From Streptomyces tuirus (GTDB taxonomy: Bacteria > Actinomycetota > Actinomycetes > Streptomycetales > Streptomycetaceae), in contig JAGTPG010000001.1 of NCBI GenBank assembly GCA_018195615.1, forward strand, positions 806,001 through 870,000: a DNA stretch of 64,000 nucleotides, in the 5' to 3' direction. The notes under the pieces are model-generated. The model was not told the origin of the DNA. It searched no databases and saw nothing but the letters and a program-made list of their open reading frames with translations. A program made the translations under genes and the position numbers. This document shows, piece after piece, positions 8,998 through 18,162 of this stretch (positions are counted from its first letter, which is position 1; each line of letters begins with the position of its first letter).

Positions 8998-9675
8998 CTA
9001 CGAACGCCCCCGTGCGTGGTACGACCGGCGCGTGTGCTCCGTGTGCTCCCGCATCAGCCGGGTGGCCCGCTGTTCGTCGCGGTCGGCGATCGCGGCGATG
9101 AGTTCGCGGTGCTCGATCCAGGACTGGTGGCCCCGCTGGCGGGCGACCGGCGTGTAGTACCAGCGGACGCGGCGGTCGACCTGGGCGGCGAGCTCCGCGA
9201 GGACCGCGTTGCCGGCCAGGTCCATGATCTTCGCGTGGAAGCGGGCGTTCATGGCGACGGCGCCGTCCACGTCGTCCGCCTCCACGGCCTGCTCGCCCTC
9301 CGCGCACAGCGCCTCGAGGGCCGAGATCCCGGCGCTGTTCGCGTTCGCCGCCGCGAGCCGGGCCGCCTCGGCCTCCAGCAGCGTACGGACCGTGAGGAGC
9401 TGGTCGGCCTCCTCCTCCGTCGGCTCGTGCACGAACGCGCCCTGGGCGGGCCGCAGATCGACCCATCCCTCGGTGTTGAGCCGCTGCAGCGCCTCGCGCA
9501 CCGGCTGCCGGGAGACTCCCAGGTGCCCGGCGAGTTCGCTCTCGACGAGGTGCTGACCGGGCTGGAGCGCACGGGTGGTGATGAGTTCGAGCAGCGCCTC
9601 GTACACGCGGTCGCGCAGCGGACCCGGGCGTTCCAGCTTGGGTACCGCCCCCTGGGGCAGGCCTGTCGACAGCAT
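8998..9675 (-). CDS. GntR-family regulator, FadR subfamily (FCD domain)
   Basis: About 225 residues. The N-terminal winged helix LRDRVYEALLELITTRALQPG and VSRQPVREALQRL are classic GntR. The C-terminal all-helical FCD domain carries metal-ligand positions Asp/His in AMNARFHAKIMDLAG and HRELIAAIADRDEQRA. Start ATG 9675 has GAGGAGGGGG upstream; an in-frame ATG at 9708 is possible. FCD regulators usually sense small organic acids. The motif GTCTACAGT in its own leader also lies in front of the oxalate/formate-type transporter at about 12.4 kb, suggesting it controls that locus. Confidence 0.9.
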   Translation of the reverse strand: MLSTGLPQGAVPKLERPGPLRDRVYEALLELITTRALQPGQHLVESELAGHLGVSRQPVREALQRLNTEGWVDLRPAQGAFVHEPTEEEADQLLTVRTLLEAEAARLAAANANSAGISALEALCAEGEQAVEADDVDGAVAMNARFHAKIMDLAGNAVLAELAAQVDRRVRWYYTPVARQRGHQSWIEHRELIAAIADRDEQRATRLMREHTEHTRRSYHARGRS

Positions 9676-9740
9676 CGCGGTCCCCCTCCTCGGCAGGGCC
9701 GTGCACAACGCGGCGGACGCTCACCGCAGAGTCAGTATCG

Positions 9741-9763
9741 ATTGTCTTTCGTCTACAGTCTAC
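9741..9763. promoter_or_regulatory. Putative FadR-type operator in the gntR leader
   Basis: It contains ATTGTCTTTC followed by GTCTACAGTCTAC; the GTCTAC hexamer occurs twice, seven bases apart. The part TCGTCTACAGT matches TTGTCTACAGT upstream of the transporter (minus strand, 12469-12481). FCD-type GntR boxes commonly have the form GT-N2-AC. Assignment to this regulator is inference. Confidence 0.45.
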
Positions 9764-9814
9764 GGCGCACAGGTGCCAGGGCTTTGGGGAGTCGGACGCG
9801 TCACACCCAGGGCC

Positions 9815-10753
9815 TCAGGGGCAGCGGACGACCTGCCCCGCGTACGACAGGTTCCCGCCGAAGCCGAACAGCAGAACCGGGTCGCCCGTGCCGACGGCGC
9901 CCTGTTCGACCAGCTTGGAGAAGGCCAGCGGGATGCTCGCGGCCGAGGTGTTGCCGGACTCGGTGACATCGCGTGCGACGACCGCGTTCACGGCGCCGAT
10001 CTTCTCGGCGAGGGGCTCGATGATGCGCAGGTTGGCCTGGTGGAGCACCACGCCGGCGAGATCCGCCGGCTCCAGCCCGGCCCGTTCGCACGCCCGGCGG
10101 GCGATGGGCGGCAGTTGGGTGGTCGCCCAGCGGTAGACGCTCTGGCCCTCCTGGGCGAAGCGCGGCGGGGTGCCCTCGATCCGTACCGCGTGCCCCATCT
10201 CGGGCACCGAACCCCACAGCACCGGTCCGATGCAGGCCTCCTGGGACGCCTCGACCACCGCCGCGCCTGCCCCGTCGCCGACGAGCACGCATGTGGTGCG
10301 GTCGCTCCAGTCGGTCACATCGGACATCTTGTCGGCCCCGATGACGAGTGCGCGGCTCGCGCCGCCCGCGCGTACGGCGTGGTCGGCGGTGGCCAGGGCG
10401 TGCGTGAAGCCGGCGCACACGACGTTGAGGTCCATCGTGGCGGGCTGCGGGATGCCGAGACGGGAGGCGACCCGGGCGGCGGTGTTGGGCGAGCGGTCGA
10501 CGGCGGTGGAGGTGGCCACCAGGACCAGGTCGATGTCGGCGGGAGCCAGTCCGGCCGCGGCGAGGGCCTTGGCGGCGGCATGGGCGGCCAGCTCGTCGAC
10601 CGGCTCGTCGGGCTCGGCGACGTGGCGGGTGCGGATGCCCACCCGGCTCCTGATCCACTCGTCACTGGTGTCGACCATGCCCGCCAGGTCCTCGTTGGTG
10701 AGCACCTTGGCGGGCTGGTAGTGGCCGACGGCGGCGATGCGCGAGCCGTTCAT
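9815..10753 (-). CDS. Beta-ketoacyl-ACP synthase III family protein (FabH-like)
   Basis: 312 residues, the full length of a KAS III. The catalytic triad is visible: Cys in DLNVVCAGFTHALA, His in VVLHQANLRI and Asn in ESGNTSAASIPLA. The N-terminal DTSDEWIRSRVGIRTRH and C-terminal FGFGGNLSYAG are also typical. KAS III condenses an acyl-CoA starter with malonyl-ACP. No ACP, FabD or FabF lies nearby, so this is a solitary paralogue rather than the housekeeping fab locus; it could supply an unusual starter or catalyse acyl transfer. It is the third minus-strand gene after the transporter and its small subunit. Confidence 0.9.
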   Translation of the reverse strand: MNGSRIAAVGHYQPAKVLTNEDLAGMVDTSDEWIRSRVGIRTRHVAEPDEPVDELAAHAAAKALAAAGLAPADIDLVLVATSTAVDRSPNTAARVASRLGIPQPATMDLNVVCAGFTHALATADHAVRAGGASRALVIGADKMSDVTDWSDRTTCVLVGDGAGAAVVEASQEACIGPVLWGSVPEMGHAVRIEGTPPRFAQEGQSVYRWATTQLPPIARRACERAGLEPADLAGVVLHQANLRIIEPLAEKIGAVNAVVARDVTESGNTSAASIPLAFSKLVEQGAVGTGDPVLLFGFGGNLSYAGQVVRCP

Positions 10754-10903
10754 GTGGGCGGTCCCCCTCGTTGCCTTGGGTAGCGGGACCCACCAGTCTG
10801 ATCAGTGACTCACGGGTAAGCGGGCAGGCAAGGCGACAGGAAACGAGCGCCGGGGTTGTCAGCTTCGGTCAGGTCCCAGGACGCCCGGACACCTGTCGAA
10901 CGC

Positions 10904-11044
10904 CTAGCCGGTGAACAGCTGCGTCGCCTTCCGGACGAGCTCGTACAGCCCGTAGGCGAGCGGTACGCCCACCCATACCCAGGCGAAGGCGATCAGCCCC
11001 CGCCGGTCCGGGCTAGGCGGACTCTGACTGCTGTCGCTGGACAC
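10904..11044 (-). CDS. MFS transporter small subunit (single-TM partner of the OFA transporter)
   Basis: A 46-residue protein starting at GTG 11044, beginning VSSDSSQSPPSPDRRG and followed by one membrane helix (LIAFAWVWVGVPLAYGLYEL) and a short basic tail. Its start lies inside the last 32 bases of the transporter gene, so translation is probably coupled. Small single-helix proteins encoded directly behind oxalate/formate-antiporter-family carriers are, as I recall, a recurrent annotated family in Streptomyces. The partner role is taken from that family and from the overlap. Confidence 0.7.
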   Translation of the reverse strand: MSSDSSQSPPSPDRRGLIAFAWVWVGVPLAYGLYELVRKATQLFTG

Positions 11045-12392
11045 GATCGGCCTCCTTCGGTGCCGGGATGTGGTGACGCGGGTCAACGGGCCGGACCAGT
11101 TCGTTGGCGACGAAGCCGACGACGAGCAGCCCGATCATGATGACGAACGACAGTCCGTACAGGGACGCGCCGTGCCGGCCCGCCTCCTCCTGCCGGTCGG
11201 CGATCCAGTTCACGATGAGCGGCCCGAGCACCCCGGCCGTCGACCAGGCGGTGAGCAGCCGCCCGTGGATGGCGCCGACCTGGTACGTGCCGAACAGGTC
11301 CTTCAGATACGCCGGGATGGTCGCGAAACCGCCGCCGTAGAAGGAGAGGATCACCAGCGCGCACAGGACGAACAGCGGCTTGGAGGAGTCGCCGAACAGG
11401 GCGATGAGCGCGTACATCACCGCACCGACGCCCAGGTAGACGCGGTAGATGTTCTTGCGGCCGATCAGGTCGGACGTCGACGACCAGCCGATGCGGCCCG
11501 CCATGTTCGCCGCCGACAGCAGCGCGACGAAGCCGGCGGCGGCCGTCACCGACACCGGGGTGGAGGAGTCCGCGAAGAAGTCCGTGATCATCGGGGCGGC
11601 CTTCTCCAGGATGCCGATGCCGGCGGTGACGTTCATGCAGAGCACGATCCACAGGCACCAGAACTGCGGGGTGCGGATGGCCTGGTTCGCGGAGACCTGC
11701 GGACCGGCGGGGGCTTGGCGCGCCGTTCCCCGCGCCTCCGGCGCGCTGTTCGGGACCCGGACCAAGACCACACCCAGCAGCATGAAGACCGCGTACGACA
11801 GCCCGTGGACGAGGAAGGCCAGTGCGATCCCGGAGTTGTCGGCGCCGAACGACTCCAGCATCTGCGCCGACCACGGCGAGGCGATCAGCGCACCGCCGCC
11901 GAACCCCATGATGGCGATGCCGGTTGCCATGCCGGGCCGGTCCGGGAACCACTTGATCAGCGTGGAGACGGGCGAGATGTAGCCGATGCCGAGGCCGATG
12001 CCGCCGACGAAGCCGTAGCCGAGAACGATCAGCCAGTACTGCTCCGTGGCCGCGCCCAGCGCGGAGAGCAGGAAGCCGGACGAGAAGCAGATCAGGGCGA
12101 CGGTCATCGCCCAGCGCGGGCCGTTGCGCTCCACGAGCGTGCCGCCGAACGCGGCCGACAGTCCCAGCATGACGATGGCCAGCTGGAAGGGCAGCGCGCT
12201 CTGGGTGCCGCTGAGGCCGAGCGCGGACTCCAGGGGCGGTTTGAACACGCTCCAGGCGTAGGCCTGGCCGATGGAGAGATGTACGGAGAGAGCGGCGGGC
12301 GGAACGAGCCAGCGGCTCCAGCCCGGGGGTGCTACGGGGGACTCATGAACCCCGGACGGTAGGGATCCGCCGGGGAGTTGAGAAGGCGGCAC
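11013..12392 (-). CDS. OFA-family MFS transporter (oxalate/formate antiporter type)
   Basis: About 459 residues from a GTG at 12392; the start is uncertain because no in-frame start has a good Shine-Dalgarno site. Twelve hydrophobic segments are present. The OFA hallmark near TM1 is IGQAYAWSVFKPPLE, with later FGGGALIASPW and YGGGFATIPAYLKDLFGTYQVGA-type loops. Members exchange oxalate for formate or carry other monocarboxylates across the membrane. It is transcribed away from panE and the formate dehydrogenase operon, sharing an upstream region with a palindromic site, so formate or a related acid is the most likely substrate. A linker at about 11713-11745 is rich in Ala/Pro. Confidence 0.87.
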   Translation of the reverse strand: MPPSQLPGGSLPSGVHESPVAPPGWSRWLVPPAALSVHLSIGQAYAWSVFKPPLESALGLSGTQSALPFQLAIVMLGLSAAFGGTLVERNGPRWAMTVALICFSSGFLLSALGAATEQYWLIVLGYGFVGGIGLGIGYISPVSTLIKWFPDRPGMATGIAIMGFGGGALIASPWSAQMLESFGADNSGIALAFLVHGLSYAVFMLLGVVLVRVPNSAPEARGTARQAPAGPQVSANQAIRTPQFWCLWIVLCMNVTAGIGILEKAAPMITDFFADSSTPVSVTAAAGFVALLSAANMAGRIGWSSTSDLIGRKNIYRVYLGVGAVMYALIALFGDSSKPLFVLCALVILSFYGGGFATIPAYLKDLFGTYQVGAIHGRLLTAWSTAGVLGPLIVNWIADRQEEAGRHGASLYGLSFVIMIGLLVVGFVANELVRPVDPRHHIPAPKEADRVQRQQSESA

Positions 12393-12467
12393 GTCGACCG
12401 TATGCGGTGAGCGGTATCCAGCATGCGCCGAACGGTCGGTGCACGGACCCTTGCCGCCCCAACCTCC

Positions 12468-12493
12468 ATACTGTAGACAATATTTCGTCGACA
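12468..12493. promoter_or_regulatory. Putative operator between the OFA transporter and panE
   Basis: It contains TGTAGAC-N8-GTCGACA, an imperfect inverted repeat. The first half with flanks (ACTGTAGACAA) is the reverse complement of the motif in the gntR leader at 9741-9763. It lies about 80 bases from each of the two divergent starts. Confidence 0.45.
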
Positions 12494-12573
12494 CACGTCG
12501 TGACGGCGGTGCCCCAGCGGCCGTACGGCAGTCACACCTCCGCGGTATCCCTCAAACCGAACGGAGTGTTCCC

Positions 12574-13545
12574 GTGAAAGTCGCAGTTCTCGGCGCCGGT
12601 GCCATCGGCGCCTACGTCGGCGCCGCGCTCCACCGCGCGGGTGCCGAGGTGCATCTCATCGCCCGTGGACCGCATCTGGCGGCCATGAGGCAGCACGGAG
12701 TCCGGGTGCGCAGCCCGCGCGGCGATTTCACCGCGCACCCCCACGCGACCGACGACCCGTCAGAGGTCGGCCCGGTCGACTACGTCTTCCTGGGCCTGAA
12801 GGCCAACGCGTACGCGGCGTGCGGGCCGCTGATCGCGCCGCTCCTGCACGACTCCACGGCCGTCGTGGCGGCCCAGAACGGCATCCCCTGGTGGTACTTC
12901 CACCGGCACGGCGGCCCGTACGACGGCCACCGTGTCGAGAGCGTGGATCCGGACGGCGCGGTCAGTGCGGTGCTCGCGCCCGAACGGGCCGTCGGGTGTG
13001 TCGTCTACGCGGCGACCGAGCTGGAGGGGCCGGGCGTCGTCCGGCACTTGGAAGGGACCCGGTTCTCGATCGGCGAGCCGGACCGCAGCCGCTCGGCACG
13101 CTGTCTCGCCTTCAGCGAGGCGATGCGGGCCGGCGGCCTGAAGTGCCCGGTCGAGCCCGGCCTCCGCAACGACATCTGGGTCAAGCTGCTCGGCAACATC
13201 TCCTTCAACCCGATCAGCGCGCTGGCCCGCGCGACCATGCGGCAGATGTGCCTGCACGGCGGCACCCGCAGGGTCATCGAGATCATGATGGCCGAGACGC
13301 TCGCGGTCGCGGAGGCCCTGGGCTGCGAGGTCGGCGTCTCCATCGAACGCCGGCTGGCGGGCGCCGAGCGGGTCGGCGACCACCGCACCTCCACGCTCCA
13401 GGACCTGGAGCGCGGCAAGCCGCTGGAACTCGACGTGCTGCTCGCGGCCGTCGTCGAGCTGGCGGAGATCACCGGCGTGGAGGTGCCGACCCTGCGCACC
13501 GTGCACGCCATCTCGGACCTGCTCGCGCTGAGGAGCGCCGCATGA
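12574..13545 (+). CDS. panE: 2-dehydropantoate 2-reductase family protein (ApbA/PanE)
   Basis: 323 residues. The N-terminal Rossmann motif is VAVLGAGAIGAYVGAALHRAG, then DYVFLGLKANAYA and VVAAQNGIPWWYFHR. The C-terminal helical domain has NDIWVKLLGNISFNPISALA, which includes the catalytic-lysine region of the family, and ends with a typical LQDLERGKPLELDVLL. Start GTG 12574 with GGAG upstream. The family reduces ketopantoate to pantoate with NADPH for CoA synthesis, though many paralogues use other 2-oxoacids. It overlaps the formate dehydrogenase gene by four bases (ATGA), so a role tied to that locus is likely and ketopantoate specificity is not assured. Confidence 0.85.
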   Translation: MKVAVLGAGAIGAYVGAALHRAGAEVHLIARGPHLAAMRQHGVRVRSPRGDFTAHPHATDDPSEVGPVDYVFLGLKANAYAACGPLIAPLLHDSTAVVAAQNGIPWWYFHRHGGPYDGHRVESVDPDGAVSAVLAPERAVGCVVYAATELEGPGVVRHLEGTRFSIGEPDRSRSARCLAFSEAMRAGGLKCPVEPGLRNDIWVKLLGNISFNPISALARATMRQMCLHGGTRRVIEIMMAETLAVAEALGCEVGVSIERRLAGAERVGDHRTSTLQDLERGKPLELDVLLAAVVELAEITGVEVPTLRTVHAISDLLALRSAA

Positions 13546-15460
13546 GGAAGCGTGAACGACAGACCTACACCCGACTCACCCACCCCCTGGTGCGGGACTC
13601 GCGGGACGAGCCGTTCCGGCAGGCGAGCTGGGAGGAGGCCCTGGACCGCGCCGCCCGGGCCTGGACGCCGCGCGCGGAGCCTTCGGGATGTTCTCCTGCG
13701 CCCGTGCCACCAACGAGATGAACTACGTGGCCCAGAAGTTCGCCCGGGTGGTGATGGGCACCAACAACGTCGACTCCTGCAACCGGACGTGTCACGCGCC
13801 CAGCGTGGCCGGTCTCTCGGCGGCCTTCGGTTCGGGCGGCGGCACCTCCTCCTACGAGGAGATCGAGCACACCGACGTCATCGTGATGTGGGGCTCCAAC
13901 GCCCGCTTCGCGCATCCGATCTTCTTCCAGCACGTGCTGAAGGGGATCCGGAACGGCGCCCGCATGTACGCGGTCGATCCGCGCCGGACGTCGACGGCTC
14001 AGTGGGCGGAGAGCTGGCTCGGCATCGACGTCGGCACCGACATCCCGATGGCGCACGCGATCGGCCGCGAGATCATCCACGCGGGCCTCGCCAACGAGGC
14101 GTTCATCGAACGGGCGACGACGGGCTTCGAGGAGTACAAGGCGCTGGTCGAGCCGTGGACGCTGTCGCTCGCCGAGAAGGTGACGGGCGTTCCGGCCGCC
14201 GCCATCCGCGAGGTGGCGCACGCCTATGCCCGTGCCGAGCGCGCCCAGTTGTGCTGGACCCTCGGCATCACCGAGCACCACAACGGCACCGACAACGTCC
14301 GCGCCCTGATCAACCTGTCCCTGCTCACCGGGCACGTCGGCCGCTACGGCTCGGGCCTGCAGCCCCTGCGCGGGCAGAACAACGTGCAGGGCGGCGGCGA
14401 CATGGGCGCGATCCCCAACCGGCTGCCCGGCTTCCAGGACATCCTGGACGCGAGCGTCCGGCTGAAGTTCGAGTCGGCCTGGGACACCGTCATCCAGCCG
14501 CACTACGGCCTGAACCTCACGGAGATGTTCGAGGCGATGGAGGACGGCACGCTGAGGGCCGTCTACTGCGTCGGCGAGAACCCGGCCCAGTCGGAGGCGG
14601 ACAGCGAGCAGGCCGTACGGCGCCTTCAAGCCCTCGACTTCCTGGTCGTCCAGGACATCTTCCTGACCAAGACGGCCGAACTCGCGGACGTCGTCCTGCC
14701 GGCCACCGCCGGCTGGGCGGAGACCGACGGCACGACCACCAACAGCGAGCGGCGCGTGCAGCGCGTCCGCAAGGCCGTCACCCCGCCCGGCGAGGCCCGT
14801 GAGGACATCGACATCATCTGCGAGCTCGCGGCCCGCCTGGGACACGACTGGAAGTACGCCGACGCCGAGACGGTGTGGAACGAGCTCAGGTCGGTCTCCC
14901 CCGACCACTACGGCATGACGTACCGGCGCCTGGAGGAGCACCAGGGCATCCAGTGGCCGTGTCCCAGCACGGACCGGATCGAACCGGCCTATCTGCACGG
15001 CCGGTTGTGGGAGGCGGACCCCTCGAAGCGCGGCCGGCTCGCTCCGTTCGGGATCGTGCAGCACGACCCGCCAGTGGACCTCACCGACGAGCGGTACCCG
15101 ATCCGGCTCACCACCGGACGGCGGCTCGACTCGTACAACACCGGTGTGCAGAGCGGCGGTTACGCCTCGCCGCTGCGGCGCGGCGAGTACATCGAGCTGT
15201 GCCCGGAGGACGCCGAGCGCTACGGCGTCGTGGTCGGCGAGCGCGTGCAGGTCACCTCACGGCGCGGATCGGTGACCGCGCCCGTGTGGGTGGACACCGC
15301 GCTGCGGCCGGGCCTCGCCTTCATGACCATGCACTTCCCGGACGAGGTGGACACCAACGCGCTGACGATCGAGGCGAACTGCCCGATCGCGGGGACGGCG
15401 GAGTTCAAGGCGTCGGCGATCCGGATCGAGAAGCTGCCCATCGCGACCATCGTGGGGTGA
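13542..15460 (+). CDS. Formate dehydrogenase catalytic (molybdopterin) subunit, C-terminal half of a split FdhA; frameshifted
   Basis: About 639 residues restored (one base missing near 13660-13661, before FGMFSCARATNEMNY). It carries the molybdopterin oxidoreductase domain (NSCNRTCHAPSVAGL with the Mo-ligand Cys region, VIVMWGSNARFAHP, YAVDPRRTSTAQWAESWLG, LQPLRGQNNVQGGGDMG) and the C-terminal dinucleotide-binding domain (IRLTTGRRLDSYNTG, MHFPDEVDTNALT). It lacks the N-terminal ferredoxin and Fe4S4 domains that full-length NAD-linked FdhA/FdsA proteins carry; those are encoded separately at 17295-18155. Its first residues, TYTRLTHPLVRDS, continue exactly where that protein stops. Oxidises formate to CO2. 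ATGA overlap with panE. Confidence 0.88.
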
Positions 15461-15466
15461 CACACC

Positions 15467-17298
15467 GTGGATCTGCACTTCGGTGACAGCAAGCCGACGG
15501 ACGAGGAGCGGGCGGCCGTCGACGCCCTGCTCGGGCCTCCGGAGTCCTCCTGGGAGGGCGCCGACCGCGATGAGATGCGGGCCGCCGATCTCAGGTGGGC
15601 CCGTGGCGGGCGCGAGGCCCGGGACCGCCGCGACCTGTTGCTGCCGGGGCTGCACGCGATCAACGACCGGGTCGGCTGGATCAGCGACGGCGCCCTGGAC
15701 TACCTGTGCCGGCGGCTGACGGTGCCGCCGGCGGAGGCGTACGGGGTCGCCACCTTCTACGCGATGTTCTCCGTCAAGCCGCGTCCGGCGACCGTGCTCC
15801 ACGTGTGCACGGACCTGGCGTGCGCGGCGGCCGGGGCGCCGGAGCTGTGCGCGGGCGTCGAGTCGCGGCTCGGCCTCGGCAGCGGTGTCACGGTGGAGCG
15901 CAGCCCCTGCCTGGGGCTGTGCGAACGCGCCCCGGCCGCGCTCGCGATCAGGGCCGGGGATCCCGTGCGTACGGCGGTGTCGGCGCCGACGACCGTCGAG
16001 GAGGCCGTCCTCGCCGGGAGCGCCCCCGATTCGGCGCCGGAGGAGCCCCCCGCCGTGTCGGCCGTGCCCCAGGCCGGGCAGGGCGGCCTGATGCTGCTGC
16101 ACCGCGTGGGTGTCGTCGACCCGGCGTCCCTGGACGACTACCGCGCCCACGGCGGCTGCACCGCCCTGCGCCGGGCCTTCGAGCTGGGCCCCGCCGGGGT
16201 CATCCGCGAGGTCACCGACTCGGGCCTGGTCGGGCGCGGGGGCGCCGCCTTCCCGACCGGACGCAAGTGGCAGGCCACGGCGTCCCAGCCGGACCGTCCG
16301 CACTACCTCGTGTGCAACGCCGACGAGTCCGAGCCGGGCACCTTCAAGGACCGCGTGCTCATGGAGGGCGACCCGTACGCGCTGGTCGAGGCGATGACGA
16401 TCGCCGCGTACGCGACCGGCGCCCACCAGGGCTACCTCTATCTGCGCGGCGAGTACCCGCGCGCCCTGCACCGGCTGGAGCACGCGATCGCGCAGGCACG
16501 CACGCGTGGTCTGCTCGGCGACGACATTCTCGGCCAGGGCTACGCCTTCGACATCGAGATCCGGCGCGGCGCGGGCGCCTACATCTGCGGTGAGGAGACG
16601 GCCCTGTTCAACTCCATCGAGGGCTACCGGGGCGAGCCCCGCTCGAAACCGCCGTTCCCCGTGGAGAAGGGCCTGTTCGGCAAGCCGACGGTCGAGAACA
16701 ACGTGGAGACGCTGGTCAACGTCCTGCCGATCCTGACCATGGGCGCCCCGGCCTACGCGGCGATCGGCACGCGGAAGTCCACCGGGCCGAAGCTGTTCTG
16801 CGTGTCGGGGAGTGTGGCGCGGCCCGGTGTCTACGAGGTGCCGTTCGGCGCGACGCTGGGCGAGCTGCTCGCCCTCGCCGGTGTCCGGGAGGGCTTGCGG
16901 GCGGTGCTGCTCGGCGGGGCGGCGGGCGGTTTCGTGCGGGCCGACGAGCTCGACGTTCCCCTCACCTTCGAAGGGACCCGGGAGGCGGGCACGACGCTCG
17001 GCTCGGGGTCGTCATGGCCTTCGACGACAGCGTGCCGCTGCCCCGGCTGCTGCTGCGCATGGCGGAGTTCTTCCGCGACGAGTCGTGCGGGCAGTGCGTG
17101 CCGTGCCGGGTCGGGACGGTTCGGCAGGAGGAGGCGCTGCACCGGATCGTGGAGCGCACCGGGGCCGACGCCGCCGGGGACATCGCCTTGCTCAGGGAGG
17201 TCGGCCGCGCCATGCGGGACGCCTCGATCTGCGGTCTCGGGCAGACCGCGTGGAATGCCGTGGAGTCCGCCATCGACCGTCTGGGGGCGTACGAATGA
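15467..17298 (+). CDS. NuoE-NuoF fusion, NADH-binding subunit of formate dehydrogenase (FdsGB-like); frameshifted
   Basis: About 610 residues restored; one G is missing from the run 17005-17008. The first ~160 residues are a thioredoxin-like 2Fe-2S domain (YGVATFYAMFSV, CTDLACAAAGA, SPCLGLCERAPAA). The rest is NuoF-like: the FMN/NADH site in SGLVGRGGAAFPTGRKW and YLVCNADESEPGTFKDR, GAGAYICGEETALFNSIEG, and near the C-terminus the 4Fe-4S motif ESCGQCVPCRVGT. It passes electrons from the Fe-S subunit to NAD+. GTG 15467 lies six bases after the catalytic gene. Its TGA overlaps the next ATG. In many bacteria NuoE and NuoF parts are separate genes (fdsG, fdsB). Confidence 0.9.
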
Positions 17299-18155
17299 CC
17301 GTCACACCGCTGGGGATCCCGCGCCGTCTGCTGGAGTTCACCCTCGACGGGGAGCCGGTGCGGGCGCCCGAGGGCTCGACGATCCTCGACGCCTGCCGGG
17401 CCGCCGGGAAGGACGTCCCGACCCTGTGCGAGGGGGACACACTGCGGCCGAAGAACGCCTGCCGCGTCTGTGTCGTCGAGGTCGAGGGGGCCCGCACCCT
17501 CGTCCCGGCCTGCTCCCGCAAGGCCGAGCCGGGCATGGAGGTCCGTACGGACACCGAGCGGGCCCGGCACAGCCGGAAGGTCGTCCTCGAACTGCTCGCC
17601 TCCTCGGTGGACCTGTCGACGACACCACGGGTGGCCGAGTGGCTCAAGGAGTACGAGGCGAAGCCGGACCGCTTCGGCCCGGACGTGGCCCGTCTCAACG
17701 AGGAGCCGAAGGTCGACAACGACCTGTACGTCCGCGACTACGGCAAGTGCATCCTCTGCTACAAGTGCGTCGACGCCTGTGGCGACCAGTGGCAGAACAC
17801 CTTCGCGATCTCGGTCGCGGGGCGCGGCTTCGACGCCCGGATCGCCGTCGAGCACGACGCGCCGCTGACCGACTCGGCATGCGTGTACTGCGGGAACTGC
17901 GTCGAGGTGTGCCCCACCGGCGCGCTGTCGTTCAAGTCCGAGTTCGACATGCGTGCGGCGGGTACGTGGGACGAGTCGCGGCAGACCGAGACGACCACGG
18001 TGTGCGCGTACTGCGGAGTGGGCTGCAACCTGACGCTGCACGTGCAGGACAATGAGATCGTGAAGGTCACCTCGCCGCACGACAACCCGGTGACCCACGG
18101 CAATCTCTGCATCAAGGGCCGCTTCGGCTACCAGCACGTACAGAACCGGGGCTGA
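17295..18155 (+). CDS. Formate dehydrogenase iron-sulfur subunit, the N-terminal half of a split FdhA
   Basis: 286 residues. Domains in order: 2Fe-2S ferredoxin (about 12-95; CEGDTLRPKNACRVCVVEVE), His/Cys-type cluster-binding segment and two 4Fe-4S motifs (DYGKCILCYKCVDACGD; SACVYCGNCVEVCPTGAL), then the Molybdop_Fe4S4 motif (TTVCAYCGVGCNLTLHV ... NLCIKGRFGYQHV). In full-length FdhA/FdsA/NuoG-like enzymes these are the N-terminal part of one chain. Here the chain ends right after GRFGYQHVQNRG, and the catalytic remainder is made from a gene two positions upstream. It wires the Mo centre to the NADH-binding fusion. ATG overlaps the previous stop (ATGA). Confidence 0.9.
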   Translation: MTVTPLGIPRRLLEFTLDGEPVRAPEGSTILDACRAAGKDVPTLCEGDTLRPKNACRVCVVEVEGARTLVPACSRKAEPGMEVRTDTERARHSRKVVLELLASSVDLSTTPRVAEWLKEYEAKPDRFGPDVARLNEEPKVDNDLYVRDYGKCILCYKCVDACGDQWQNTFAISVAGRGFDARIAVEHDAPLTDSACVYCGNCVEVCPTGALSFKSEFDMRAAGTWDESRQTETTTVCAYCGVGCNLTLHVQDNEIVKVTSPHDNPVTHGNLCIKGRFGYQHVQNRG

Positions 18156-18162
18156 TCAAGAC

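Noticed and set aside
9815..10753. FabH-like gene as a sign of a polyketide or fatty-acid gene cluster
   Set aside because: No ACP, malonyltransferase, ketoreductase or further ketosynthase lies near it; a lone KAS III is not a biosynthetic cluster.
11713..11745. A third copy of the dispersed repeat in the OFA transporter gene (similar GTTCCCCGCGCC core)
   Set aside because: Only about 12 bases match, within a coding linker; likely composition-driven.
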